This document shows, piece after piece, positions 13,906-21,677 of a stretch of DNA of 28,910 nt. This DNA is from JAYFNU01 sp964460755. Its GTDB lineage: Bacteria; Bacillota; Clostridia; Oscillospirales; Ruminococcaceae. The stretch is from NCBI GenBank assembly GCA_964460755.1, contig CAYWQL010000019.1:1-28910 (forward strand), written 5' to 3'. The first letter of the stretch is position 1; each line of letters starts with the position of its first letter. Under the pieces are notes generated by a model. The model saw only the letters and a list, made by a program, of their open reading frames with translations, searched no databases and was not told where the DNA came from. Both the position numbers and the translations under genes were made by a program.

Positions 13906-15288
13906 TTATCGCTCCGTTCTTCCGTCAGAATGCAGGCTGTAGAATTTTTCGATTACATCCTCCATTTGGATTGCCCGACTCGCCTTGAAAACCACGGCGT
14001 CGCCGTTATGAAGAGTTTTATACACGTAATCGGCAAGAGCGTTTTTGTCGTCAAAATGAACCGCACTCGTTATTCCCGCCGATTTTGCGCTTTCAACCGT
14101 AAGCTTTGTCTTTTCGCCGTAGCAAAGAAGAATGTCTATGCCCATTTTCGCGGCGTCGATGCCGATTTGAGAGTGGGCGTCGCGAGAAATCTCGCCAAGC
14201 TCAAGCATATCGCCAAGCACCGCGACCTTTATTCCCTCTACGGGAAGCTCGGCAAGGGTGCGCAGCGACGCGTTCATCGACTCCGGGCTCGCGTTGTAGC
14301 AGTCCTCAATAATCGTTATCCCGTCAAGGTCTACAAACTTCTGCCTCATTCCCGCGGGAACATATGTAGAAAGAGCCTCGGCGCATTTTTGGGGGTCAAG
14401 CCCAATTCGCGTCGCCAGCGTATACGCCGCGAGGGAATCCATAACGTTGTGACTTCCCGCGCAGGGTATCATCGCCTTGAACGAGCCGTTCACCCTGTCG
14501 GCTATAGTAAAGTCGGTCGACATCGGACGCATCATTATGTCCTTTGCTACGACGTCGGCGTCTGTGTTATTTATCGCGAAGGTCGCCGTTTCGATTTCAA
14601 GCTCGTCGCGCGCTCCCATTAGAAGCTCGTCGTCGCCGTTTATCACGAGCACCCCGTCTATAGGCATTCCCTCAATTATTTCAAGCTTTGCTTTAAGAAT
14701 ATTCTCGCGGCTTCCGAGAAGCTCGAGATGGCTCACGCCTATGGTCGTTATAACTCCCGCGCGGGGCTTCGCCGCTGTCGCGAGCTTTCTTATATCGCCA
14801 AGTCCGTTCATACCCATTTCGAGCACGGCGAACTCGGTCGTTTCATCCATTTCGAAAAGGGTGCTCGGAAGCCCGATTTCGTTGTTTTGGTTTCCTTGGT
14901 TTTTAAGGGTCTTGCCGAAGGCTGAAAAAATAGCCGCCGTCATTTCCTTTGTCGTCGTCTTGCCGACGCTCCCGGTTACGCCAACCGTTTTCGGTGCGAA
15001 CTGGTTGCGGTAGTTTCCCGCCATTTCGATAAGCGCGTCCTTGGTGTCACGAACAAGTATCTGTTCGCCGTCGCAGCTTGTGTCGCGACTGACTAAGACT
15101 GCCGCAGCGCCCGCCTCAATAGCCTTTCTCGCGTAATCGTTGCCGTCAAAGCGGTCGCCCTTTATCGCGACAAAAAGACAGCCTTCGGTTATGTCACGCG
15201 AATCTGTAGTAACCTTCGATATAATTATGTCGGGCTGTTTTGTTATCGCTATGCCCTTAAGCAAATCTCCGAGTTTTGTCGGTTTCAT
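13906..15288 (-). CDS. murF: UDP-MurNAc-tripeptide--D-alanyl-D-alanine ligase MurF
   Basis: This 460-aa Mur ligase adds D-Ala-D-Ala to the UDP-MurNAc tripeptide, completing the pentapeptide. The N-terminal UDP-binding domain has TTDSRDITEGCLFVAIKG, the ATP-binding P-loop is GVTGSVGKTTTKE (about residues 102-114), and the C-terminal domain contains the YNASPESM motif typical of MurF. The ATG at 15286-15288 overlaps the murE stop region (TAATATG), with GGGG about 10 nt upstream. A longer frame would add 11 residues inside murE and is not preferred. Tight spacing with murE implies coupled translation. Confidence 0.96.
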   Translation of the reverse strand: MKPTKLGDLLKGIAITKQPDIIISKVTTDSRDITEGCLFVAIKGDRFDGNDYARKAIEAGAAAVLVSRDTSCDGEQILVRDTKDALIEMAGNYRNQFAPKTVGVTGSVGKTTTKEMTAAIFSAFGKTLKNQGNQNNEIGLPSTLFEMDETTEFAVLEMGMNGLGDIRKLATAAKPRAGVITTIGVSHLELLGSRENILKAKLEIIEGMPIDGVLVINGDDELLMGARDELEIETATFAINNTDADVVAKDIMMRPMSTDFTIADRVNGSFKAMIPCAGSHNVMDSLAAYTLATRIGLDPQKCAEALSTYVPAGMRQKFVDLDGITIIEDCYNASPESMNASLRTLAELPVEGIKVAVLGDMLELGEISRDAHSQIGIDAAKMGIDILLCYGEKTKLTVESAKSAGITSAVHFDDKNALADYVYKTLHNGDAVVFKASRAIQMEDVIEKFYSLHSDGRTER

Positions 15289-15289
15289 A

Positions 15290-16738
15290 TTATTTCGTCC
15301 CCTGTTTTGATTTATTGTCAAAATAGTCTTTAACTATCCTATGCTCGTCAAGGAAAATCGTACAGCCGTCGATGACCTGATAATCCTCATGTCCTTTTCC
15401 GCAAAGAACAAGCACGTCGTCCTTATGCAGATTATCAAGAGCCCACAATATAGCGTAAAATCGGTCCACCTCGGCGGTAAAGGGCTTACCGCTTTCTCTA
15501 ATAAGCGGTGCAACCTCACTGATTATTTTAAGCGGGTCTTCGGTACGAGGATTGTCGGAAGTCAGCACGATAAAATCAGAATATTTGCACACCGCCTCCG
15601 CCATAGCCGGACGCTTAATCGGGTCGCGGTCGCCCGCGCAGCCAAACAGTGTCACAAGCCTTCCCTTCACGAAGGGGCGAAGGCTTGACAAAAGCTGTTT
15701 GAGCCCGTCGCCGGTATGCGCGAAATCACATATTACCGTTACATCGTCGCTGTAAAGAAGCTCACAGCGCCCCTTAACCCCCTTGGTTTCGCTTATTGCC
15801 TCGCAGACCGATTGCCTATCCATTCCAAGCGAAAACAGCACGCAAGCCGCGCTCATCGCGTTGTGAACCGAATACATTCCCGGCATCGGGAAGGAAACGC
15901 GCGAAATAAAGCTGTTGCCGTTGATTAAAAACTTAACCCCGCTAATGGAGCAATCTATTGACTTCGCCGAATAGTCGGCGTTATCGCTTTCTATCGAAAA
16001 GCTCGTCTTGTTTATGTCGAGCTCCTCATAAAGCCGTTTTCCGTATTCGTCGTCAATGTTAATGACGGCGTTTTTCGTCTGGGCAAAAAGAAGCTTTTTC
16101 GCTTGATAGTAGTTTTCCATATTTCCGTGATAATCAAGGTGGTCGCCCGTAAGATTAGTAAAAACACAACAGGCAAATTCTAACCCAAGAAGCCGTCCCT
16201 GGTCAAGTGCCTGAGAGGACGCCTCCATAACAACATGGGTACAGTTAGCGTTAATCATACGCGAAAAGAGTGCGCAGCAGTCCCACGCCTCGGGCGTCGT
16301 GAACTTCGCGGGAATAATCATATCCCCGATTTCACAGTGAATTGTGCCTATTAGCCCCGTCTTTATTCCCATACGGCAAAGCGCCTGCTTAACTATGCTT
16401 GAAACGGTGGTTTTCCCGTTCGTGCCGGTCACGGCGATAAGTGTAAGCTTTTTTTGCGGGTTTGAGAAATAGCCTTGACAAAGGCGCGCATAGGCGAAGC
16501 GGGCGTCCTTTACAACGACCTCATTTTCAAGACCAAGCCTTCGCTCGCTCACAATAAGCGACGCGCCGCTTTCAAGCGCCTTTTCAGCGAGGTCGTGTCC
16601 GTCGAATCGTCTGCCCTTTATGCAGACGAAAACCGAGCCGCGGCTCACCTTTCTTGAATCCGAAACGACGTCCTTTACCTCGACATTTTCGAATGTTCCC
16701 TCGTATTCAATTTCTTTAAGCAGCATCTCAAGCTTCAA
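15290..16738 (-). CDS. murE: UDP-MurNAc-tripeptide ligase MurE, predicted meso-DAP-adding
   Basis: This 482-aa Mur ligase adds the third amino acid to UDP-MurNAc-Ala-Glu. The P-loop GTNGKTT is at residues 105-111 and the carbamylated-lysine region is YYQAKKLLF. The amino-acid-selecting motif is DNPR at residues 395-398, which in the family marks meso-diaminopimelate rather than lysine addition. The start is taken as TTG (16736-16738) because AGGAG lies about 10 nt upstream and because the resulting MKLEMLLKEI matches the usual MurE N-terminus. The in-frame ATG 12 nt later is too far from the binding site. It lies between the SpoVD-like gene and murF. Confidence 0.95.
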   Translation of the reverse strand: MKLEMLLKEIEYEGTFENVEVKDVVSDSRKVSRGSVFVCIKGRRFDGHDLAEKALESGASLIVSERRLGLENEVVVKDARFAYARLCQGYFSNPQKKLTLIAVTGTNGKTTVSSIVKQALCRMGIKTGLIGTIHCEIGDMIIPAKFTTPEAWDCCALFSRMINANCTHVVMEASSQALDQGRLLGLEFACCVFTNLTGDHLDYHGNMENYYQAKKLLFAQTKNAVINIDDEYGKRLYEELDINKTSFSIESDNADYSAKSIDCSISGVKFLINGNSFISRVSFPMPGMYSVHNAMSAACVLFSLGMDRQSVCEAISETKGVKGRCELLYSDDVTVICDFAHTGDGLKQLLSSLRPFVKGRLVTLFGCAGDRDPIKRPAMAEAVCKYSDFIVLTSDNPRTEDPLKIISEVAPLIRESGKPFTAEVDRFYAILWALDNLHKDDVLVLCGKGHEDYQVIDGCTIFLDEHRIVKDYFDNKSKQGTK

Positions 16739-16761
16739 AAGAATAATCTCCTATCAAAAAT

Positions 16762-19008
16762 CTAATTCACGCTTTCGACTAAGGAATTGTTGATGAATTC
16801 AACCGTGATAACCGTACCCGCCTTGACCGACTCGCCCGCCGCCACGCTTTGCGACGTCGCCGTTGCTCCGCCTGTCGCGGCTCCCGTCATTTTAATGTTA
16901 AGCCCGAGCGTTTTCAGCTTGTCGTTCGCAGAGTCTATCGAACAGCCCGAAAGGTCGGGAACGTCAATGTATCTTTCCTCGGTATTTTCTGTATAAACGA
17001 TAATGTTCGAGCCCCTTGGCACCGACTGACCGCCGACAGGGAACTGATTGACAACGCTGCTTCCGTCGCCGACGACAACCGCTGTAAGTCCCTTTGTATT
17101 TAGGGCGGAATAAACATTCGTAAGCGAATATCCCACAACGTTCGGAGCGGAAACATCGGCGTGCGCGAGTTCGTCCTCGGTATAAATCGGGTCAATGCCT
17201 ATGTAGGGCAAGACCTCGGTCATAACCTGACCCACAACGGGCGCCGCGATAATTCCACCGTATATCGAATAGCTTTTCGCCGTATCAAGCAATATCAACA
17301 CCGCGATTTCCGGGTCGTCCGCGGGAGCAATCGCGCAAAATGAGGCGACATAATCACCGTCTCGACCGTTAAGCTTTTGCGACGTTCCGCTCTTTCCGCC
17401 AATACGATAGCCTGAAACATATGCGTTCTGTCCGTTTGCGTTCTCAACAACCTGCTCAAGTATCTGCGCCATAAGCTTACTCGTGTCCTCGCTTATAGCC
17501 TGACGCTTAACCTCGGTTCCGAAGGACTCGACAATGCTTCCGTCCTCGTCGATAATCTGCTTTACAACGTGAGGCTTTACGAGATATCCCCCGTTAACCG
17601 CCGTCGCAACCGCCGTTATCATCTGTATGGGCGTAACCGAGTTCGACTGTCCGAATGAACAGCTTGCAAGCTCGACCAAGCCCATTCCGTCGGCGTTATA
17701 GTATGTCGCGCCGACTGCAGGAACCCCCTCGCCGGGAAGGTCTATACCTGTTTTTTGGGTAAACCCAAACGCTTCAAAATAATTATAAAAGTTGTGTATG
17801 CCTATTCTTTGACCGATATTGATGAAAGCACAGTTGCAGGAATTTATGACCGCGTGAACGAAGTCCTCCTGTCCGTGCCCGCCCGTGGCGCAATGAAAGG
17901 TTCTGTTAGCAACGGTTGAAGCGCCGTTGCAATAATAAGAATAGTCGTTTACGTTGCACGCGCCCGTTTCGAGCGCCGCCGATGCCGTCACAACCTTGAA
18001 AACCGAGCCGGGCTCATAGAAGTCGGAAATCGCCTTATTGCGCCATTGAAGCTGCTGTGCGGCGTAAATGGCGTTTGAGCGTTCGGCGTCATCGGTTATT
18101 GCGGCTATTTCAGCCGCCTTTTCCTCGTCAAATATCGTAAACGGGTCGTTGGGGTCAAAGTCTCCCTTGGTCGCCATACCGAGTATCTCGCCCGTCTTGA
18201 CGTTCATAACTATACCGACGGCTCTGTTTTGAACATTATGCTCCTTAACCGCCGTTTCAAGATGCTTTTCAAGATAATGCTGAATAACCTCGTCTATTGT
18301 CAGCACAAGGCTGTCGCCCGCTTTGGCGTCGTACCTTGACTCGTATTCATAATACATATCGCTTCCGACGGCATTTTTAGCCGACACGACACGCCCCGAC
18401 GTTCCGCTTAAAACCTCGTCGTAATACGCCTCTATACCAGAAAGCCCCTGGTTATCGGTTCCGACAAAACCGAGCAGCTGTGAAGCAAAGTTACCGTAGT
18501 AATAATATCTTTTCCAATCCTCTGTAAAGCTGATTCCGTCTATCTTGTTTTCGATAATAAATGCTCTTACCTCGTCGACTATCGGCTGGTCAACCTTGCG
18601 CTTAACTATCGAATAATAGTTATTTTCCGCGCATTTTTTCAAAACCTCGTCATGGTCGACGCCAAGAATTTCCGAAAGTCCCGTCGCGATTATCTCATAA
18701 TCGTCTTCGTCGGTTATCTGCTTTGGCGAAAGCGCGACGGTCCAGACCGTTTCGCTTTTGGCGAGCACATTCATATTCGTGTCATAAATCGTACCGCGTT
18801 GGGCGGTAACGACGGTATCTCGAAGCTGCTGGTTAATTGCCTGCTCGCTTAATTCCTCATGGCGAAGAATCGAGATGTTGGCAAGCGAGATTATAAGAAC
18901 ACAGAAACCGCAGACAATAACGCCCACGGTAACTGCCATTCTTTTCTTAATGCTGCTTGGCACAACAGCTTTTTTGTTTTGTTGAGGTCTTTTATAGGTT
19001 GTCTTCAA
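16762..19008 (-). CDS. spoVD: SpoVD/PBP2-like class B transpeptidase with PASTA domains
   Basis: This 748-aa class B penicillin-binding protein has one N-terminal membrane anchor (about residues 24-46), a dimerisation domain, a transpeptidase domain and two C-terminal PASTA-like repeats (from about 620). Catalytic motifs are SVFK at 335-338, SCN at 390-392 and KSG at 539-541. It cross-links peptidoglycan as partner of the SEDS protein. PASTA repeats after the transpeptidase domain are typical of SpoVD and of some PBP2x/PbpB, so the gene may serve cortex synthesis, division, or both. It is the only class B PBP in the cluster. The start is TTG with GGGAGG 6 nt upstream. Cysteines are unusually frequent around the active-site region (C351, C360, C373, C391, C393). 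Confidence 0.92.
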   Translation of the reverse strand: MKTTYKRPQQNKKAVVPSSIKKRMAVTVGVIVCGFCVLIISLANISILRHEELSEQAINQQLRDTVVTAQRGTIYDTNMNVLAKSETVWTVALSPKQITDEDDYEIIATGLSEILGVDHDEVLKKCAENNYYSIVKRKVDQPIVDEVRAFIIENKIDGISFTEDWKRYYYYGNFASQLLGFVGTDNQGLSGIEAYYDEVLSGTSGRVVSAKNAVGSDMYYEYESRYDAKAGDSLVLTIDEVIQHYLEKHLETAVKEHNVQNRAVGIVMNVKTGEILGMATKGDFDPNDPFTIFDEEKAAEIAAITDDAERSNAIYAAQQLQWRNKAISDFYEPGSVFKVVTASAALETGACNVNDYSYYCNGASTVANRTFHCATGGHGQEDFVHAVINSCNCAFINIGQRIGIHNFYNYFEAFGFTQKTGIDLPGEGVPAVGATYYNADGMGLVELASCSFGQSNSVTPIQMITAVATAVNGGYLVKPHVVKQIIDEDGSIVESFGTEVKRQAISEDTSKLMAQILEQVVENANGQNAYVSGYRIGGKSGTSQKLNGRDGDYVASFCAIAPADDPEIAVLILLDTAKSYSIYGGIIAAPVVGQVMTEVLPYIGIDPIYTEDELAHADVSAPNVVGYSLTNVYSALNTKGLTAVVVGDGSSVVNQFPVGGQSVPRGSNIIVYTENTEERYIDVPDLSGCSIDSANDKLKTLGLNIKMTGAATGGATATSQSVAAGESVKAGTVITVEFINNSLVESVN

Positions 19009-19051
19009 CGGTATCCTCCCTTGGGGCGAAGAAACATTTCTTTATATTGTA

Positions 19052-19522
19052 TTAGCCGCCAAGGAATTCGATTACTACACTTAGATAAGAACCAAGGCCC
19101 TCCGAAAAGCTGAACGAGCTCTCATCCTTCTCGATTACGTCCTCATTCTGAAGATTGACGTACTCAATCTGTCCCGAGCCAAGCTTAACAAGCCCAAGGG
19201 TGTTTACCGCGTATTCCTCCGCGTTTTTGAGCGAGACCTTGCTTTCCAACTGATATGTAAGATAGACATTCTCGCTTTGAAGCTCCTTTAACGTCTCGCT
19301 TCTGTTGTTGATGTTCGCCTTTGTCTCGCTAAGTCCGAGTCTGCTGTAAACGGTAAGCGACATTAAAAGCATTATAACGATGAAGTATACTGTACACTTC
19401 GCCGTAAAAGCCTTTTGGAGCTGTTCTTTAGTTTTTTGTGTTTTGACCACGCGTACTCTGACTTGGCTGCTTGTCTGCGGCGAAAATTGCTCCAAATCGT
19501 AAGCTTCCGATGTACTCATCAT
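19052..19522 (-). CDS. ftsL: FtsL-like septal membrane protein
   Basis: This protein of about 156 aa has a cytoplasmic N-terminus with basic residues before one membrane segment (CTVYFIVIMLLMSLTVYSRL, about 49-68). A short extracellular coiled coil follows (about 70-105), with ENVYLTYQLESKVSLKNAEEYA resembling the FtsL/DivIC signature. A serine- and acid-rich C-terminal extension follows. FtsL forms a complex with DivIC and FtsQ that activates septal synthesis. Sequence similarity in this family is low, so identification rests mainly on topology and on the position between rsmH and spoVD. The start is one of two adjacent ATGs (19520-19522 or 19517-19519) after AAAGGGG. Confidence 0.8.
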   Translation of the reverse strand: MMSTSEAYDLEQFSPQTSSQVRVRVVKTQKTKEQLQKAFTAKCTVYFIVIMLLMSLTVYSRLGLSETKANINNRSETLKELQSENVYLTYQLESKVSLKNAEEYAVNTLGLVKLGSGQIEYVNLQNEDVIEKDESSFSFSEGLGSYLSVVIEFLGG

Positions 19523-19553
19523 TATAACCCCTTTCATAAGAAGTTTCAATTAT

Positions 19554-20489
19554 TTATATTTTTTCTATTATTCTTAGCTTCGCGCTTCTTGCGCGGCGGT
19601 TTTCTTCACATTCCGCTTCACTTGCAACAATCGGCTTTTTATTGATTGCCTTCGCCTTCGGCTTATTGCCGCAAACGCAAACGGGAAATTCTTTCGGGCA
19701 GGTGCAGCCCTGTTCAAGCGATACAAAATACTGTTTAACTATCCTGTCTTCCAGCGAGTGAAAGGTGATAACACAAAATCTTCCGCCCGGCGCGAGCATA
19801 TCGAAAATGTTCGAAAGACCTTCTTTAAGCACCTCGAGCTCGTTGTTTATCGAAATACGAAGGGCTTGAAAGGTTCGTCTTGCGGGATGCTTTTCCTTTC
19901 GTCTGACCGCCGGCGGTAATGCCGAGGTGACGATTTCCGTAAGCTGGGTAGTCGTCGTTATTTCGCCAAGCTCTCTTGCGGCAACTATCTTTCTTGCGAT
20001 AAGTCCCGCATTCGGTTCTTCACCGTAATCCCTTAATATATCTGCAAGCTCCTGCCAAGTAAGCGTATTAACGAGGTCGCTTGCCGACACGCCGCTTTTG
20101 CTCATTCGCATATCAAGCATACCCTCTTTTGCGTAAGAAAAGCCGCGTTCTGCGCTGTCGAGCTGAAACGAAGAAACGCCTAAATCAAGAAGTGCGCCGT
20201 CTATGTGGTCGGTTTTTTTCGAAAGGAGAGTTTTTGCATCCTTATAATCTCCCTTAACGACCTCGGCACAACCGTACTTTTTCAGCCGCTCGGTCGCCGT
20301 CGCCACGGCATCCTCGTCCTTGTCTATGGAAAAAAGCTTTCCGCCGTCCGTTAGCCGCTTTGCTATCTCACTTGAATGTCCCGCGCCGCCTGCCGTTCCG
20401 TCAAGATATATCCCGTCGGGCTTTATGTTTAACCCGTTTATGCACTCGTCAAGAAGCACGGGCTTGTGTACAAAGTTCAATTCTTCCAT
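19554..20489 (-). CDS. rsmH: 16S rRNA (cytosine-1402 N4)-methyltransferase RsmH
   Basis: This 311-aa SAM-dependent methyltransferase (MraW) modifies C1402 in the decoding centre of 16S rRNA. The N-terminal VHKPVLLDECINGL, the SAM-binding stretch LDGTAGGAGHSSEIAKRL, and the GALLDLGVSSFQLDSAERG and FHSLEDRIVKQYF motifs are all diagnostic of the family. A late cysteine cluster (C-T-C-P...C-V-C) is also typical. It starts 2 nt after the mraZ stop codon with no strong ribosome binding site, pointing to translational coupling with mraZ. Length is normal. Confidence 0.97.
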   Translation of the reverse strand: MEELNFVHKPVLLDECINGLNIKPDGIYLDGTAGGAGHSSEIAKRLTDGGKLFSIDKDEDAVATATERLKKYGCAEVVKGDYKDAKTLLSKKTDHIDGALLDLGVSSFQLDSAERGFSYAKEGMLDMRMSKSGVSASDLVNTLTWQELADILRDYGEEPNAGLIARKIVAARELGEITTTTQLTEIVTSALPPAVRRKEKHPARRTFQALRISINNELEVLKEGLSNIFDMLAPGGRFCVITFHSLEDRIVKQYFVSLEQGCTCPKEFPVCVCGNKPKAKAINKKPIVASEAECEENRRARSAKLRIIEKI

Positions 20490-20491
20490 CT

Positions 20492-20911
20492 TTATATACC
20501 AAGCTCAAACATCTTTTTGTCTATGTCCTCGGTGTTGATGCTCTCGCTCATCTTTAGCCAGCGTTCCTTATCCCAAATCTCGGCTTTGTTCATAACGCCG
20601 ATTACAACCACGTCTTTTGTCAGTCCCGCGCTTTCACGAAGGTTTGAGGGAATTAATATTCTTCCCTGCTTGTCCGGCTCGACGACAACGGCGTTGGCGA
20701 ACAAAAAGCGCTGTATATCTCTTGAGCCCGACATCGGAAGAGTTTCTATCTTGTCGCAGATGTGTTTCCACTCTGCGTCAGAGAAAACAACCAAGCAGTC
20801 ATCAAGCCAACGCGTGAGAGTAAAACGCTCGCCCAACTCCTCGCGAAGCTTTGAGGGAAAGTTCATTCTTCCCTTGTCGTCTATGTTGTGATAATACTGA
20901 CCGCTTAGCGT
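20492..20911 (-). CDS. mraZ: Transcriptional regulator MraZ, apparent ACG start
   Basis: MraZ binds repeats in the dcw promoter and controls the operon. The conserved protein contains two AbrB-like half-domains, each with a DxxxR motif: DDKGR before NFPSKLREELG, and DKQGR before ILIPSNLRE. The first ATG in frame (20864-20866) would delete the first DxxxR motif and the LxGxY N-terminus. Reading upstream gives LSGQYYHNIDDKGR, which aligns with family N-termini, and the codon at the expected Met position is ACG (20909-20911). An excellent GGGAGG lies 9 nt before it, and an in-frame TGA at 20918-20920 leaves no ATG, GTG or TTG further upstream. Length would be 139 aa, close to the family. The alternatives are a one-base sequence error or a truncated protein. 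Confidence 0.85.
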   Translation of the reverse strand, partial: TLSGQYYHNIDDKGRMNFPSKLREELGERFTLTRWLDDCLVVFSDAEWKHICDKIETLPMSGSRDIQRFLFANAVVVEPDKQGRILIPSNLRESAGLTKDVVVIGVMNKAEIWDKERWLKMSESINTEDIDKKMFELGI

Positions 20912-20922
20912 TTTAACTCACC

Positions 20923-20956
20923 TCCCATTTCACCACTTCAAACCACTTTGCTCCAC
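20923..20956 (-). promoter_or_regulatory. MraZ operator: GTGG repeats at 10-bp spacing
   Basis: On the minus strand GTGG occurs at exact 10-bp intervals (20953-20956, 20943-20946, 20933-20936). A degenerate fourth copy merges into the Shine-Dalgarno sequence. The two downstream clean copies sit in an AAAGTGG/GAAGTGG context. MraZ is known to bind short direct repeats with one-helical-turn spacing in dcw leaders. The position between promoter and ribosome binding site suggests autorepression of mraZ and the whole operon. Confidence 0.8.
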
Positions 20957-20975
20957 TAATCACTACTTTTACCCA

Positions 20976-21004
20976 AGTATAAGGCAAAAATAGGGTAAAA
21001 TCAA
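20976..21004 (-). promoter_or_regulatory. Sigma-A promoter of the dcw operon
   Basis: On the minus strand TTGATT (20999-21004), a 17-nt spacer and TATACT (20976-20981) form a good vegetative promoter. The predicted start is near 20969, just upstream of the MraZ repeats, so bound MraZ would sit on the early transcribed region. Confidence 0.75.
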
Positions 21005-21077
21005 TCAAAATCGTCTTTGAACAAATGTTTTGGAATATGTCATATAAACAGGCTCAAAAAACCGCTAAAACGTAAAT

Positions 21078-21106
21078 AAAAACAGGCGTTTTACACACCT
21101 GTTTTT
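21078..21106. terminator. Second, bidirectional terminator-like hairpin upstream of mraZ
   Basis: AAAAACAGG (21078-21086) pairs with CCTGTTTTT (21098-21106) around an 11-nt loop. The stem itself ends in T-runs on either strand. It lies just beyond the terminator at 21142-21165 and would insulate the dcw promoter from the rsmD-coaD transcript. Confidence 0.6.
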
Positions 21107-21141
21107 CCATTTTTGTGGATTTTTATTTGCGGACAACAAAA

Positions 21142-21165
21142 AAGCCCATTCGTAAGAATGGGCTT
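21142..21165 (-). terminator. Terminator of the rsmD-coaD operon
   Basis: A perfect 10-bp stem AAGCCCATTC/GAATGGGCTT with a 4-nt loop is followed on the minus strand by TTTTTTGTTG. It lies 24 nt beyond the stop codon of the coiled-coil gene and is a textbook rho-independent terminator. Confidence 0.9.
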
Positions 21166-21189
21166 AATAGTCAGGCTTGTGACTGTATT

Positions 21190-21675
21190 TTATTTTCTGT
21201 TTGTCGTCTTTGCCGCCGTGCCGCCCTTTGCCTGCGCCCTCAGCGCGAGGCGGGCAGACTTAACCTCGTTAAGGGTTAAGAGCAGAGCGTCTTCACTCTT
21301 TTTAAGTGAGTTGTCGGCGTAATCTATCGCGGCGCGCTCCATCTCTTTTGACTTCACAAAGGAGTCGTTAACCATCTCATTCGCCTTTGATTTTGCCGCC
21401 TTGGTTATCTCCTCTTCGGCGATAAGCGCGCGGGCTCTAACCTCGGCGCGTTTTATTATGTCCTCCGCTTCAAGCTTTGCGTCCTTAATAATCTGCTCTC
21501 TGTCGCCGACTATCGCCTTCGCGTCCTTGATTTCCTGCGGGAGGTGCATTCTTATGTCGTCAACAAGGTCGCGAACCTTGTCAATGTCAATCATTCGTTT
21601 TCCACCGGTAAGCGGAAGGGTGAGCGAGTCCTCAAGGACGTCGTCAAGTTTGTCAAGATATTTATCAATCGGCAT
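21190..21675 (-). CDS. Coiled-coil protein of unknown function next to coaD
   Basis: This 161-aa, highly charged and mostly helical protein has no signal peptide or membrane segment. Residues about 50-140 form a long amphipathic helix (AEDIIKRAEVRARALIAEEE, then repeated K/E/A patterns) resembling the stator-stalk subunits of F- and V-type ATPases, and database entries for such proteins may be labelled that way. That likeness probably reflects coiled-coil composition only, since there is no membrane anchor and no ATPase gene is nearby. The C-terminus is basic. The ATG is preceded by AGGAGG and starts 2 nt after coaD, so it is cotranscribed with rsmD and coaD. A scaffold or division-associated role (DivIVA-like) is possible but not shown. 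Confidence 0.65.
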   Translation of the reverse strand: MPIDKYLDKLDDVLEDSLTLPLTGGKRMIDIDKVRDLVDDIRMHLPQEIKDAKAIVGDREQIIKDAKLEAEDIIKRAEVRARALIAEEEITKAAKSKANEMVNDSFVKSKEMERAAIDYADNSLKKSEDALLLTLNEVKSARLALRAQAKGGTAAKTTNRK

Positions 21676-21677
21676 AA

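Noticed and set aside
13930..14622. 230-aa open frame on the plus strand
   Set aside because: It lies opposite murF, has no ribosome binding site or family likeness, and is a shadow of the real gene.
20492..20866. mraZ starting at the first ATG (124 aa)
   Set aside because: This would delete the conserved LxGxY...DDKGR segment, and no good ribosome binding site precedes that ATG, whereas a strong one precedes the ACG.
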